Shown here piece after piece: positions 16,482 through 25,884 of a DNA stretch of 32,809 nt. A program made the position numbers and the translations under genes. The DNA is taken from the NCBI RefSeq assembly GCF_026847645.1, contig NZ_JAPSMC010000036.1:1-32809 (forward strand), in the 5' to 3' direction. Numbering within the stretch: the first letter of the stretch is position 1; every line of letters starts with the position of its first letter. The notes under the pieces were generated by a model. The model was given only the letters and a program-made list of their open reading frames with translations, ran no database searches and was not told the origin of the DNA. The stretch comes from Anoxybacillus sp. J5B_2022. Lineage in GTDB: Bacteria > Bacillota > Bacilli > Bacillales > Anoxybacillaceae.

Positions 16482-16745
16482 GTGGGGATTAAACTAGTCA
16501 ATATTGGCTACGGTAATATGGTTTCCGCTTCTCGTATCATCTCGATTGTCAATCCAGACTCTGCTCCGATTAAGCGGATTGTACAAGATGCGCGGGAGAG
16601 TGGGAAGTTAATTGATGCGACCCACGGCAGAAGAACGCGTGCGGTCATTATTATGGATAGCGATCATGTGATTTTATCGTCGGTGCAACCGGAAACGGTC
16701 GCGCATCGACTATATGAGCGTGACGACTTATCAGAAGAAGGGTAG
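16482..16745 (+). CDS. remA: RemA, extracellular matrix (biofilm) regulatory DNA-binding protein
   Basis: Small DNA-binding protein of the RemA/YlzA (DUF370) family that activates matrix and osmoprotection genes in B. subtilis by binding direct repeats as a ring-shaped oligomer. The core is highly conserved: [27 protein letters not shown] and [14 protein letters not shown]. The start is set at GTG 16482, giving 87 residues, because AGGTGG (16469-16474) lies seven bases before it and homologues begin M-x-IKLVNIG. The longer frame from 16443 lacks a suitable binding site and would add residues not in the family. Confidence 0.92.
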   Translation: MGIKLVNIGYGNMVSASRIISIVNPDSAPIKRIVQDARESGKLIDATHGRRTRAVIIMDSDHVILSSVQPETVAHRLYERDDLSEEG

Positions 16746-16753
16746 GGTTTTAG

Positions 16754-17374
<621 letters not shown>

Positions 17375-17376
17375 GC

Positions 17377-17583
17377 ATGTTGTATCCTTCCATCGACTTA
17401 TTAATGGAAAAACTAGATTCCAAATATACGCTTGTGAGTGTTGCGGCGAAACGGGCGCGCCAGCTGCAAGAAAATGAAGCCGATTTAACGATTGAAAAAC
17501 CAATATCGAAAAAATTTGTTGGGAAAGCGTTGGAGGAAATTGCCGCAGGCCATATCGAACTAGTAAAAGAAGAAGAGAAATAA
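17377..17583 (+). CDS. rpoZ: DNA-directed RNA polymerase omega subunit
   Basis: Omega subunit, which clamps the beta' C-terminus and helps assemble the core enzyme. The protein begins [20 protein letters not shown] and carries the A-KRARQL motif of the beta' contact helix; 68 residues, usual for Bacillus. ATG 17377 is chosen over 17371 because GGAGGT (17362-17367) is nine bases from it and only three from the earlier ATG, and family members start M-L/T-x-PS. A strong terminator overlaps its stop codon. Confidence 0.94.
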   Translation: MLYPSIDLLMEKLDSKYTLVSVAAKRARQLQENEADLTIEKPISKKFVGKALEEIAAGHIELVKEEEK

Positions 17584-17611
17584 CAACCTAAGTTTAGGTT
17601 GTTATTTTTTT
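17578..17611 (+). terminator. Terminator after rpoZ
   Basis: A 13-bp perfect stem (17578-17590 with 17595-17607) closed by a 4-base loop and continuing into a T tract to 17611. It includes the rpoZ stop codon and separates the yloC-remA-gmk-rpoZ operon from coaBC, which then depends on read-through or an internal promoter, as only 27 bases remain before it. Confidence 0.85.
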
Positions 17612-17638
17612 ACAAAAGTGAAAGGGGAGCGTCGCAGC

Positions 17639-18835
17639 ATGATTCAAGGAAAAAATATTTTATTGTGTGTCACTGGTGGAATTGCCGTCTATAAAGCCGC
17701 CGCTTTAACAAGCCAATTAACGCAGCGCGGAGCGAACGTGAAAGTCATCATGAGCGAAGCCGCCTGCAAGTTCGTGACGCCGTTGACGTTTCAAGCGTTA
17801 TCGCGCCATGACGTTTATATCGATACGTTTGAGGAAAAACAGGCAGCGGTGATCGCGCATATCGATTTGGCCGACTGGGCGGATCTTGTACTTGTGGCAC
17901 CAGCAACCGCCAATACGATCGGGAAGCTAGCGAACGGAATTGCTGATAATATGGTCACAACGACACTGCTCGCCACAACCGCGCCAGTATGGATCGCGCC
18001 GGCCATGAACGTCCATATGTACGACCATCCGGCTGTCCGCGAAAATATCGAAAAGCTCGTTCGGTTTGGTTATCGGTTGATTGAACCGGCGGAAGGACAT
18101 TTGGCGTGTGGCTATGTCGGAAAAGGAAGATTAGAAGAGCCAGAAACGATTATTGCTGCCATCGAGCATTATTTTTCGCCTTCTTCTCAGCTTTTGAAAG
18201 GAAAAAAAGTGCTTGTCACCGCAGGACCGACGCGCGAAAAAATGGACCCTGTCCGCTTTTTCACGAACCGATCCACCGGGAAAATGGGCTACGCGATTGC
18301 GGAAGCAGCCGCTGAATTAGGGGCGGAAGTGACGCTCATTTCCGGGCCGACGAGCTTGCCATCTCCCGCGAACGTCGAAACCGTCCGCATTGAATCGGCG
18401 CAACAAATGTATGAAGAAGTGATCAAGCGGTTTCCATACGTGGACATTGTCATCAAATCGGCTGCAGTTGCTGATTATCGCCCGAAACATGTGTTTCAGG
18501 AAAAAATGAAAAAGCAACCGGGCGATTTAGTTATTGAACTAGAACGGACGATTGACATTTTAAAAACGCTCGGTGAGCAAAAAACGACGCAATTTTTAGT
18601 CGGATTCGCGGCAGAAACGGAACGTGTCGAACAATACGCGCGCGCGAAGCTACAAAGCAAAAATTTAGATATGATCGTTGCCAACAACGTCGCGCAAGAA
18701 GGTGCAGGATTTGCGGGGGATACGAACATTGTCACCATTTTTAAACGGGACGGCTCAGTCATTTCTCTCCCTCTTTTGCCAAAAAAACGGGTGGCGGAAG
18801 AAATTTTAAAAGTGATTGCCGAGGCGATGGAATGA
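17639..18835 (+). CDS. coaBC: CoaBC, phosphopantothenoylcysteine synthetase/decarboxylase
   Basis: Bifunctional enzyme of coenzyme A synthesis. The N-terminal CoaC half (about 1-185) is a flavoprotein decarboxylase with CVTGGIAVYKAA, APATANTIGKLANG, the substrate-binding APAMNVHMY and the active-site Cys in LACGYVGKGRL. The C-terminal CoaB half (about 186-398) joins 4'-phosphopantothenate and cysteine using CTP, with VTAGPTREKMDPVRF and NRSTGKMGYA. ATG 17639 is preferred to the GTG at 17618, since GGGGAG lies nine bases before it and the family begins M-x-GK-x-ILLCV. Its stop overlaps the priA start (ATGA). Confidence 0.95.
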   Translation: MIQGKNILLCVTGGIAVYKAAALTSQLTQRGANVKVIMSEAACKFVTPLTFQALSRHDVYIDTFEEKQAAVIAHIDLADWADLVLVAPATANTIGKLANGIADNMVTTTLLATTAPVWIAPAMNVHMYDHPAVRENIEKLVRFGYRLIEPAEGHLACGYVGKGRLEEPETIIAAIEHYFSPSSQLLKGKKVLVTAGPTREKMDPVRFFTNRSTGKMGYAIAEAAAELGAEVTLISGPTSLPSPANVETVRIESAQQMYEEVIKRFPYVDIVIKSAAVADYRPKHVFQEKMKKQPGDLVIELERTIDILKTLGEQKTTQFLVGFAAETERVEQYARAKLQSKNLDMIVANNVAQEGAGFAGDTNIVTIFKRDGSVISLPLLPKKRVAEEILKVIAEAME

Positions 18836-21246
18836 AAATAGCGTCTGTCATTGTCGATGTTCCATCCCGACAAACCGACCGACCGTTTGACTACGAAATT
18901 CCGGCGAAATGGGAAGAGGTGCTGCAAGTTGGCATGCGCGTCGCTGTTCCGTTCGGCACAAGACAGCTGCAAGGATTTGTCGTCGACATTAAAACGCACT
19001 CCGAGGTGAAGACGCTCAAACCGATCGAAGCGATTTTAGATGTCGCGCCAGTATTAAATGAGGAACTATTGCGTCTAGGGCAATATTTAACGGAAACGAC
19101 GCTTTGTTTTGCGATTTCCGCCTATCAGGCGATGCTCCCAGCAGCGATGAAAGCAAAATATGAAAAGGAAATTCGGCTAATGGACGAAACGTATCGCAAG
19201 CAGCTGCATCCGAGCGTTCAACAACTGTTTGCTAATAAAACCGCTGTTTTATGGAAAGAAATTGAACATACAAACGTGCTATCTCGCTTGCAAAAAGATA
19301 TTCAAAACGGTTATTTAGAAGTGGTATACCACGTCAAAGAAAAAGGAACGAAAAAAATGGTGAAATATATCGCCTGCGCGTTGCCAAAAGAGCGGCAAAA
19401 CGAAGCGCTCGAATCGCTCCCAGCTAACGCCGTCAAGCAAAAGCAGCTGCTTGCGCTGTTATTTTCAGCCGAAAACGGCTTGCCGCTGAAAGAAGCGCTT
19501 GAGCAAAGCGGAGCATCACATGCTGCGGTGAAGGCGCTCATCGAAAAAAGGATGATTCGCGAATACGAAATCGAAACGTATCGCGATCCGTATGAACAGC
19601 GCCGCTTCGCGAAAACAGCGCCACTTTCGCTGAGCGACGAACAGCAACAGGCGCTTAACGCCATCGTTGAAAGCGTGCGCGCAAACGAACATCACGTCTT
19701 TTTGTTGTATGGCGTCACCGGCAGCGGAAAAACGGAAGTATATATGCAGGCGATTGAAGAAGTGTTAAAGCGCGGGAAAGAAGCGATTGTTCTTGTCCCA
19801 GAAATTTCGCTGACCCCGCAAATGGTGGAACGATTTAAAGGGCGGTTCGGTTCACAAGTCGCCGTGCTTCACAGCGGACTATCAATCGGTGAAAAGTACG
19901 ATGAGTGGCGAAAAATTCACCGGAAAGAAGTCAAGCTCGTTGTCGGGGCTCGCTCTGCTATTTTTGCTCCATTCGAAAACTTAGGCATGATCATTATTGA
20001 TGAAGAGCATGAAGCGAGCTATAAACAAGAAGAAACGCCGCGCTATCACGCCCGCGATGTGGCGATTTACCGCGCTCGCTTCCATCAATGCCCCGTCGTG
20101 CTCGGCAGCGCTACTCCGTCGCTTGAATCGTTTGCTCGCGCCAAAAAAGGAGTGTATCGGCTGCTTACGCTAAAAAAGCGCATGAACGAAAACGGACTGC
20201 CGGCCGTCAACATCGTCGACATGCGCGAAGAGTTGAGAAGCGGCAACCGTTCGATGTTTTCGCGAACGTTATTTGAAAAATTACAAGACCGCCTTCATAA
20301 AGGAGAACAAGCGGTGCTCTTTTTAAACCGGCGCGGCTATTCCACGTTTGTGATGTGCCGCGATTGCGGGTACGTCATTCGCTGTCCACACTGCGATATT
20401 TCGCTTACGTATCATCGGGTGCAACAACGGTTAAAATGCCACTACTGCGGCTATGAAGAGCCGGTTGCGCATCGTTGTCCATCGTGTGAGAGCGAACATA
20501 TCCGCTTTTTTGGCACGGGAACGCAAAAAGTGGAAGAAGAATTAACGAAACTTCTTCCACAAGCGCGGGTTATTCGGATGGATGTTGATACGACGAGCCG
20601 GAAAGGGGCGCATGAGCGGTTGCTGTCGGCGTTTGGCGAAGGGAAAGCGGACATTTTGCTCGGCACGCAAATGATCGCGAAAGGGTTAGATTTTCCGAAA
20701 GTGACGTTAGTCGGTGTGTTAACGGCAGATACGATGCTCCATCTCCCGGATTTTCGCGCGTGCGAAAAAACGTTTCAACTGTTAACGCAAGTAAGCGGAC
20801 GAGCCGGACGCCACGAGCTGCCGGGAGAGGTCGTCATTCAAACGTATACACCGGAACATTACAGCATCGAGCTTGCTGCTCGTCACGACTACGAAACGTT
20901 TTATCAAAAAGAAATGCTTGCTCGCAAACGCCACGGGTATCCGCCGTTCTACTACTTAACGCTCATTACGGTTTCACACCAAGAGCTAACAAAAGCGGTG
21001 GCGGTGACGGAAAAAATCGCGGCGTACTTGCGCGGTCAATTGTCGAAAGAAGCGGTTATTCTTGGGCCTGTCGCTTCGCCGATTGCGCGGCTCCACGATA
21101 GATATCGTTACCAATGCATGATAAAATACAAGCGGGAGGCTAATTTTACCGAAGTGTTAAAAACAGTGATCGATCGCTACCAGCAAGACATCGCGCAAGG
21201 GGAGTTGCAGCTGACGATTGACACGAACCCATATATGATGATGTAA
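18832..21246 (+). CDS. priA: PriA, primosomal replication restart helicase
   Basis: 3'-5' superfamily 2 helicase that recognises abandoned forks and reloads the replicative helicase. The N-terminal 3'-DNA-binding domain (about 1-105) is followed by a winged-helix part, Walker A GVTGSGKTE (near residue 295), the Walker B box DEEH in IIDEEHEASYKQ, and GSATPS. Eight cysteines forming two zinc sites (C-x2-C pairs within about residues 500-560) are intact, then C-terminal helicase motifs with QVSGRAGR. Length 804, normal. It overlaps coaBC by the ATGA quartet, so translation is coupled. Confidence 0.96.
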   Translation: MKIASVIVDVPSRQTDRPFDYEIPAKWEEVLQVGMRVAVPFGTRQLQGFVVDIKTHSEVKTLKPIEAILDVAPVLNEELLRLGQYLTETTLCFAISAYQAMLPAAMKAKYEKEIRLMDETYRKQLHPSVQQLFANKTAVLWKEIEHTNVLSRLQKDIQNGYLEVVYHVKEKGTKKMVKYIACALPKERQNEALESLPANAVKQKQLLALLFSAENGLPLKEALEQSGASHAAVKALIEKRMIREYEIETYRDPYEQRRFAKTAPLSLSDEQQQALNAIVESVRANEHHVFLLYGVTGSGKTEVYMQAIEEVLKRGKEAIVLVPEISLTPQMVERFKGRFGSQVAVLHSGLSIGEKYDEWRKIHRKEVKLVVGARSAIFAPFENLGMIIIDEEHEASYKQEETPRYHARDVAIYRARFHQCPVVLGSATPSLESFARAKKGVYRLLTLKKRMNENGLPAVNIVDMREELRSGNRSMFSRTLFEKLQDRLHKGEQAVLFLNRRGYSTFVMCRDCGYVIRCPHCDISLTYHRVQQRLKCHYCGYEEPVAHRCPSCESEHIRFFGTGTQKVEEELTKLLPQARVIRMDVDTTSRKGAHERLLSAFGEGKADILLGTQMIAKGLDFPKVTLVGVLTADTMLHLPDFRACEKTFQLLTQVSGRAGRHELPGEVVIQTYTPEHYSIELAARHDYETFYQKEMLARKRHGYPPFYYLTLITVSHQELTKAVAVTEKIAAYLRGQLSKEAVILGPVASPIARLHDRYRYQCMIKYKREANFTEVLKTVIDRYQQDIAQGELQLTIDTNPYMMM

Positions 21247-21261
21247 ATTGGAGGAATCATT

Positions 21262-21735
21262 TTGGCGAGACTAAACATCGTAACCTATCCAGCAGAAGTG
21301 TTAGAAACGGTTTGCGAAAAAGTAATCGAATTTGACCGTAAACTTGTTAAACTATTAAATGACATGTACGATACGATGCTAGAAGCGGACGGCGTTGGTT
21401 TAGCCGCTCCGCAAGTCGGCATCGCCAAACAAATCGCGATTGTCGATATTGGTGATCAAAATGGCCGAATTGAACTGATCAATCCGGTCATTTTGGAGTC
21501 GCGCGGAGAGCAAATCGGTCCTGAAGGATGTTTAAGCTTTCCGGGATTGTTTGGCGAAGTAAAACGGGCAGAGTACGTGAAAGTGCGCGCGCAAAACCGA
21601 CGCGGCCGCATTTTTATGCTGGAAGCGACTGGCTTTTTGGCGCGTGCGCTGCAACACGAAATCGATCATTTAAACGGCATTTTGTTTACAACAAAAGTCA
21701 TTCGTTATTACGAAGCAGAAGAATTAGAAGGGTAG
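21262..21735 (+). CDS. def: Peptide deformylase
   Basis: Removes the formyl group from nascent N-terminal fMet, a metal-dependent (Fe/Zn) hydrolase. All three motifs are complete: [10 protein letters not shown] (44-53), EGCLS with metal ligand Cys90, and HEIDH with ligands His132 and His136 and catalytic Glu133. The 157-residue size matches the shorter class. TTG is the start: TTGGAGG lies seven bases upstream and no ATG or GTG is available. It is 15 bases after priA and upstream of fmt, its natural functional partner. Confidence 0.96.
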   Translation: MARLNIVTYPAEVLETVCEKVIEFDRKLVKLLNDMYDTMLEADGVGLAAPQVGIAKQIAIVDIGDQNGRIELINPVILESRGEQIGPEGCLSFPGLFGEVKRAEYVKVRAQNRRGRIFMLEATGFLARALQHEIDHLNGILFTTKVIRYYEAEELEG

Positions 21736-21746
21736 ATGAGACAAAC

Positions 21747-22697
21747 ATGGTACGAATCGTCTTTATGGGGACACCGGATTTTTCAGTTCCGGTGCTACAA
21801 CAGCTCATTCATGATGGCTACGACGTCGTCGGGGTAGTGACACAGCCGGACAAACCGAAAGGGCGCAAAAGAGAATTGACGCCGCCACCGGTAAAAGTCG
21901 AAGCGGAAAAACACGGAATTCCGGTATTGCAGCCAACGAAAATTCGCGAAAAAGAACAGTATGAACAAGTGTTGGCGTTAAAGCCGGATTTAATTGTGAC
22001 CGCAGCATTCGGCCAAATTTTGCCGAAAGCGTTGCTAGAAGCACCCACGTACGGCTGCATTAACGTCCATGCGTCATTATTGCCGGAATTGCGCGGCGGT
22101 GCTCCGATTCATTATGCGATTTTGCAAGGAAAAACGAAAACCGGCATTACGATTATGTACATGGTCGAAAAGCTAGATGCAGGCGATATTTTAACGCAAG
22201 TCGAAGTGCCGATTGCAGAAACGGATACGGTCGGCACGCTTCACGATAAATTAAGCATCGCTGGGGCGAAATTGTTGTCGGAAACCATTCCTTTGTTGTT
22301 GGCAGGAAAAATTACGCCGATCCCGCAAGAAGAAGAAAAGGCGACCTTTGCCTACAACATTAAGCGTGAGCAAGAAAAAATTGATTGGATGAAAACGGGG
22401 GAAGCTATTTACAACCATATTCGCGGCTTAAATCCGTGGCCGGTAGCATATACAACGTACGAAGGTCAAGTATGGAAAATTTGGTGGGGAGAAAAAATTC
22501 CCGCACAAGGGCACGCCGCACCGGGAACGATCATCGCAACGGACCGTGACGGCATCGTTGTCGCTACTGGCAACGAAACAGCGATTAAAATTACAGAATT
22601 GCAGCCGGCGGGCAAAAAACGAATGAGCGCAGAGCAATTTTTGCTTGGTGCCGGCGTCACCATTGGAACAAAGCTAGGAGATGACGATGAGAACTAA
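21747..22697 (+). CDS. fmt: Methionyl-tRNA formyltransferase
   Basis: Formylates Met-tRNAi using 10-formyl-tetrahydrofolate for translation initiation. The N-terminal formyltransferase domain starts [17 protein letters not shown] and contains FGQILP, the catalytic [17 protein letters not shown] with Asn and His, and a conserved Asp downstream (EKLDAGDIL). The C-terminal domain (about 205-316) is the tRNA-binding OB-like fold with LNPWPVAYT. Length 316, usual. The reading frame is open far upstream into def, but ATG 21747, 11 bases after the def stop, is the family start. It overlaps rsmB by 11 bases. Confidence 0.96.
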   Translation: MVRIVFMGTPDFSVPVLQQLIHDGYDVVGVVTQPDKPKGRKRELTPPPVKVEAEKHGIPVLQPTKIREKEQYEQVLALKPDLIVTAAFGQILPKALLEAPTYGCINVHASLLPELRGGAPIHYAILQGKTKTGITIMYMVEKLDAGDILTQVEVPIAETDTVGTLHDKLSIAGAKLLSETIPLLLAGKITPIPQEEEKATFAYNIKREQEKIDWMKTGEAIYNHIRGLNPWPVAYTTYEGQVWKIWWGEKIPAQGHAAPGTIIATDRDGIVVATGNETAIKITELQPAGKKRMSAEQFLLGAGVTIGTKLGDDDEN

Positions 22698-24030
22698 AAA
22701 CGTACGAGAAGTAGCGCTAGAGGCGCTTTTAGCAGTCGAAGAAAACGAAGCGTATAGCCATTTGTTGCTCAATCAACTTATTCGCGCTCATCAGCTATCG
22801 GAAAAAGATATCGGACTATTGACGGAAATCGTCTACGGCACGATTCAGCGCCGCGATACGCTCGATTATTATTTACGCCCGTTTGTTAAAAAGGCACGTA
22901 AACTGCAAACATGGGTAAATATATTGCTTCGGTTGTCGCTGTATCAAATGTTGTATTTAGATCGTGTTCCAGACCGCGCTGTCATTTTTGAGGCGGTGGA
23001 AATCGCGAAAAAGCGCGGCCATCGCGGCATTGCTTCGATGGTAAACGGCGTATTGCGCGCGATTCAGCGTGAAGGGGTTCCATCGCTTGATGCGATCGCA
23101 GATGATACCGAGCGCTTAGCCGTTGGAACAAGCCATCCGTATTGGCTTGTGAAGCGCTGGATTGCACAATACGGCCTAGAAACTGCGAAAAACATGTGCG
23201 AAGCGAATTTATTGCCTCCGAAACAAACCGCGCGCGTCAACACGGCAAGAATAACGGTCGAGGAAGCGATGGAAAAGCTTGCGGAAGAAGGCGTCGAAGT
23301 GACGCGCGGGGAAGTGGCGCCAGAAGCCGTGAAAGCGAAAAAAGGAAATTTAGCCCATACGAAAACGTTTCAAGACGGTTATCTCACGATTCAAGACGAA
23401 AGTTCCATGCTTGTTGCGCGAGCGCTAAAGCCTCGTGAACATGAGCGAGTGCTTGACAGTTGCGCTGCCCCTGGCGGAAAATCGACCCATATCGCGGAAC
23501 TGATGAACGGAACAGGGCAAGTCGTATCGCTCGATATTCATGACCATAAAGTAAAATTAATCGAAGAGCAGGCGAAGCGGCTTCAGCTTTCCAACATCAC
23601 GGCTAAAGTGCTCGATAGTCGGCACGTTTCGCGTTATTTTACTGGCGAATCCTTTGATAAAATTTTAGTAGATGCGCCTTGTTCGGGATTTGGAGTGATC
23701 CGCCGCAAGCCGGATATTAAATACGCTAAAACCGAAGCCGATCTGCCGGCGTTAGCAGCTTTACAGCTCGACATTTTAATAGAAGTCGCACTGTTGCTAA
23801 AAGCAGGCGGCACGCTCGTTTACAGCACGTGTACCGTCGATCGTGACGAAAACGAAGCGGTAGTAGCCGAATTTTTGCGGCAGCATCCGGAGTTTGAACT
23901 CGACGACACGCTGAAAGAGCGGATGCCGCAAGCAGTGCGTCCATACGTGAAAGACGGGCAGCTATGTTTATTACCGCATTATTTTGATTCAGACGGATTT
24001 TTTATCGCATCATTACGAAAGAAGGTGTAA
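22687..24030 (+). CDS. rsmB: RsmB, 16S rRNA m5C967 methyltransferase
   Basis: S-adenosylmethionine-dependent methyltransferase that makes m5C at position 967 of 16S rRNA (E. coli numbering). The N-terminal NusB-like RNA-binding domain covers about residues 3-135. The Rossmann methyltransferase domain has [11 protein letters not shown], the acidic [25 protein letters not shown] with one cysteine, and [12 protein letters not shown] with the catalytic cysteine. Length 447, usual. ATG 22687 is favoured over 22681 because GGAG (22677-22680) is six bases from it and touches the earlier one. It lies inside the end of fmt. Confidence 0.94.
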   Translation: MRTKNVREVALEALLAVEENEAYSHLLLNQLIRAHQLSEKDIGLLTEIVYGTIQRRDTLDYYLRPFVKKARKLQTWVNILLRLSLYQMLYLDRVPDRAVIFEAVEIAKKRGHRGIASMVNGVLRAIQREGVPSLDAIADDTERLAVGTSHPYWLVKRWIAQYGLETAKNMCEANLLPPKQTARVNTARITVEEAMEKLAEEGVEVTRGEVAPEAVKAKKGNLAHTKTFQDGYLTIQDESSMLVARALKPREHERVLDSCAAPGGKSTHIAELMNGTGQVVSLDIHDHKVKLIEEQAKRLQLSNITAKVLDSRHVSRYFTGESFDKILVDAPCSGFGVIRRKPDIKYAKTEADLPALAALQLDILIEVALLLKAGGTLVYSTCTVDRDENEAVVAEFLRQHPEFELDDTLKERMPQAVRPYVKDGQLCLLPHYFDSDGFFIASLRKKV

Positions 24031-24035
24031 CTTCA

Positions 24036-25124
24036 TTGGAAAAAACAACAGAGCCTATTTCACAACAAGTAGAAATCTATTTGCCGTCGATTTATTCGTT
24101 CACATTAGAACAATTGCAAGTGTGGATGGCCGAACAAGGGGAAAAGCCGTTTCGCGCGGTACAAGTATACGAATGGCTATACGAAAAGCGGGTAACTTCA
24201 TTTGCCGAAATGACTAATCTTCCAAAAAGCTTGCGTGAAAAGCTGGCAACGCAGTTTACGATCACTACGTTAAAAACGCTCGTGCAACAAACATCGAAAG
24301 ATGGCACGATGAAATTTTTATTTGAGCTTCATGACGGCTATTCAATTGAAACGGTATTAATGCGGCATGAATACGGCAACTCCATTTGCGTAACAACGCA
24401 AGTCGGCTGCCGCATCGGCTGCACATTTTGCGCTTCTACTCTCGGCGGGTTAAAGCGTCATTTAGAAGCGGGGGAAATTGTAGCCCAAGTCGTCAAAGTG
24501 CAAAAAGCATTGGACGAGCAAGGCGAACGGGTCGACAGCATCGTTGTGATGGGGATTGGTGAACCGTTTGACAATTACGATGAACTGATCAAATTTTTAA
24601 AAATCGTCAACCATCCAAAAGGGCTGCATATCGGCGCCCGCCATATTACGGTATCAACAAGCGGCATCATTCCGAAAATTTATCAATTTGCCGACGAAGG
24701 AACGCAAATTAATTTTGCGATTTCGTTGCATGCGCCGACAATGGAATTGCGCACAAAACTGATGCCGATCAACAAGGCGTACCCGCTGCCAAAATTGATG
24801 GAAGCGGTGCGATATTACATTGAAAAAACAGGCCGACGGGTCACGTTCGAATACGGCTTATTCGGCGGTGTCAACGATCAAATCGAGCACGCGGAGCAAC
24901 TGGCCGTGTTGTTAAAAGGATTAAAATGTCATGTGAATTTAATTCCGGTCAACTATGTTCCGGAGCGCAATTACGTCCGAACGCCACGGGAACAAATTTT
25001 TGCCTTCGAGCGCACGCTCAAAAAACATGGAATTAACGTGACGATTCGCCGCGAACAAGGACACGACATCGATGCAGCATGCGGGCAGCTTCGCGCGAAG
25101 GAGCGAAAAGAAGAGACGAGGTGA
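24036..25124 (+). CDS. rlmN: RlmN, 23S rRNA/tRNA m2A methyltransferase
   Basis: Radical-SAM enzyme that methylates C2 of A2503 in 23S rRNA and A37 in some tRNAs. The [4Fe-4S] ligands are Cys125, Cys129 and Cys132 (C-x3-C-x2-C in [11 protein letters not shown]). The two further cysteines of the family mechanism are also present: Cys118 and a C-terminal one near residue 349 (AACGQL). The [11 protein letters not shown] segment is typical. The start is TTG, with GAAGGTG eight bases upstream, and lies five bases after rsmB. Length 362. Its close relative Cfr, which makes the C8 product, is unlikely given the housekeeping neighbours. Confidence 0.95.
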   Translation: MEKTTEPISQQVEIYLPSIYSFTLEQLQVWMAEQGEKPFRAVQVYEWLYEKRVTSFAEMTNLPKSLREKLATQFTITTLKTLVQQTSKDGTMKFLFELHDGYSIETVLMRHEYGNSICVTTQVGCRIGCTFCASTLGGLKRHLEAGEIVAQVVKVQKALDEQGERVDSIVVMGIGEPFDNYDELIKFLKIVNHPKGLHIGARHITVSTSGIIPKIYQFADEGTQINFAISLHAPTMELRTKLMPINKAYPLPKLMEAVRYYIEKTGRRVTFEYGLFGGVNDQIEHAEQLAVLLKGLKCHVNLIPVNYVPERNYVRTPREQIFAFERTLKKHGINVTIRREQGHDIDAACGQLRAKERKEETR

Positions 25125-25128
25125 AACG

Positions 25129-25878
25129 ATGAACGTTGTTTTCCAAACAGATGTTGGAAAAATTCGATCTCACAATGAAGACTGCGGCGGAATTTTTCAA
25201 AATAAAGATGGACATTATTTAGCGGTTGTCGCTGACGGCATGGGCGGTCATCGAGCAGGTGATGTCGCGAGCGAGATGACGATTGCGTACTTGAAAAACG
25301 AATGGGAAGAAACGGAAAACATCTCTTCTCCTGAAAAAGCAGAGCAATGGTTGAAAGAACATATTGCCGCGATCAACCGCCTATTATTTGACCATTCGTT
25401 ACAACACGAAGAATGCCAAGGGATGGGAACGACGATTGTCAGCGCCATTTGCACCGATCAATTTGCCACGATCGGCCATATTGGAGACAGCCGTTGTTAC
25501 GTATTAAACCAACACGGCTTTCAACAAATTACAGAAGATCATTCGCTTGTTAATGAACTCGTCAAAACAGGACAAATTTCGAAAGAAGATGCCGAGCATC
25601 ATCCGCGTAAAAACGTATTATTGCGCGCGCTCGGAACGGAAAAAGAAGTAAAATTAGATATTAAGACGATCACGGTCGACGAACATGACCAATTGCTATT
25701 ATGTTCGGACGGATTATCGAATAAAGTATCGGAACAAACGATGATCCGCATTTTGACGTCGGACCAACCGCTTGCAGAGAAAGCGGAGGCGCTCATTCAT
25801 TTAGCTAATGAGCATGGCGGCGAAGACAACATTACGTTAGCCATCGTTGAATTTTCATCGGAATGTGAAAGCGGGTGA
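25129..25878 (+). CDS. prpC: PrpC, PP2C-type Ser/Thr protein phosphatase
   Basis: Metal-dependent PP2C phosphatase that reverses phosphorylation by PrkC. The family motifs are present: SHNEDCGG near the start, VADGMGGHRAGDVAS, GTTIVSA, GHIGDSRCYV, ITEDHSLVNELV, LLCSDGLSNKV and GGEDNITLAIV with metal-binding Asp residues. Length 249. GAGGTG lies four to five bases before ATG 25129; the same frame is open 19 codons further into rlmN but those residues are not in the family. It lies six bases upstream of prkC, the conserved phosphatase-kinase pair. Confidence 0.95.
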   Translation: MNVVFQTDVGKIRSHNEDCGGIFQNKDGHYLAVVADGMGGHRAGDVASEMTIAYLKNEWEETENISSPEKAEQWLKEHIAAINRLLFDHSLQHEECQGMGTTIVSAICTDQFATIGHIGDSRCYVLNQHGFQQITEDHSLVNELVKTGQISKEDAEHHPRKNVLLRALGTEKEVKLDIKTITVDEHDQLLLCSDGLSNKVSEQTMIRILTSDQPLAEKAEALIHLANEHGGEDNITLAIVEFSSECESG

Positions 25879-25884
25879 TGACGC

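Noticed and set aside
19311-19664. Leftward ORFs inside priA, prkC, yloB and other core genes
   Set aside because: They are low-complexity antisense frames of strongly conserved genes, caused by GC-biased codon use.
21528-21746. 5' extension of the fmt reading frame into def
   Set aside because: It overlaps def in another frame and lacks similarity to the family; ATG 21747 is the normal start.
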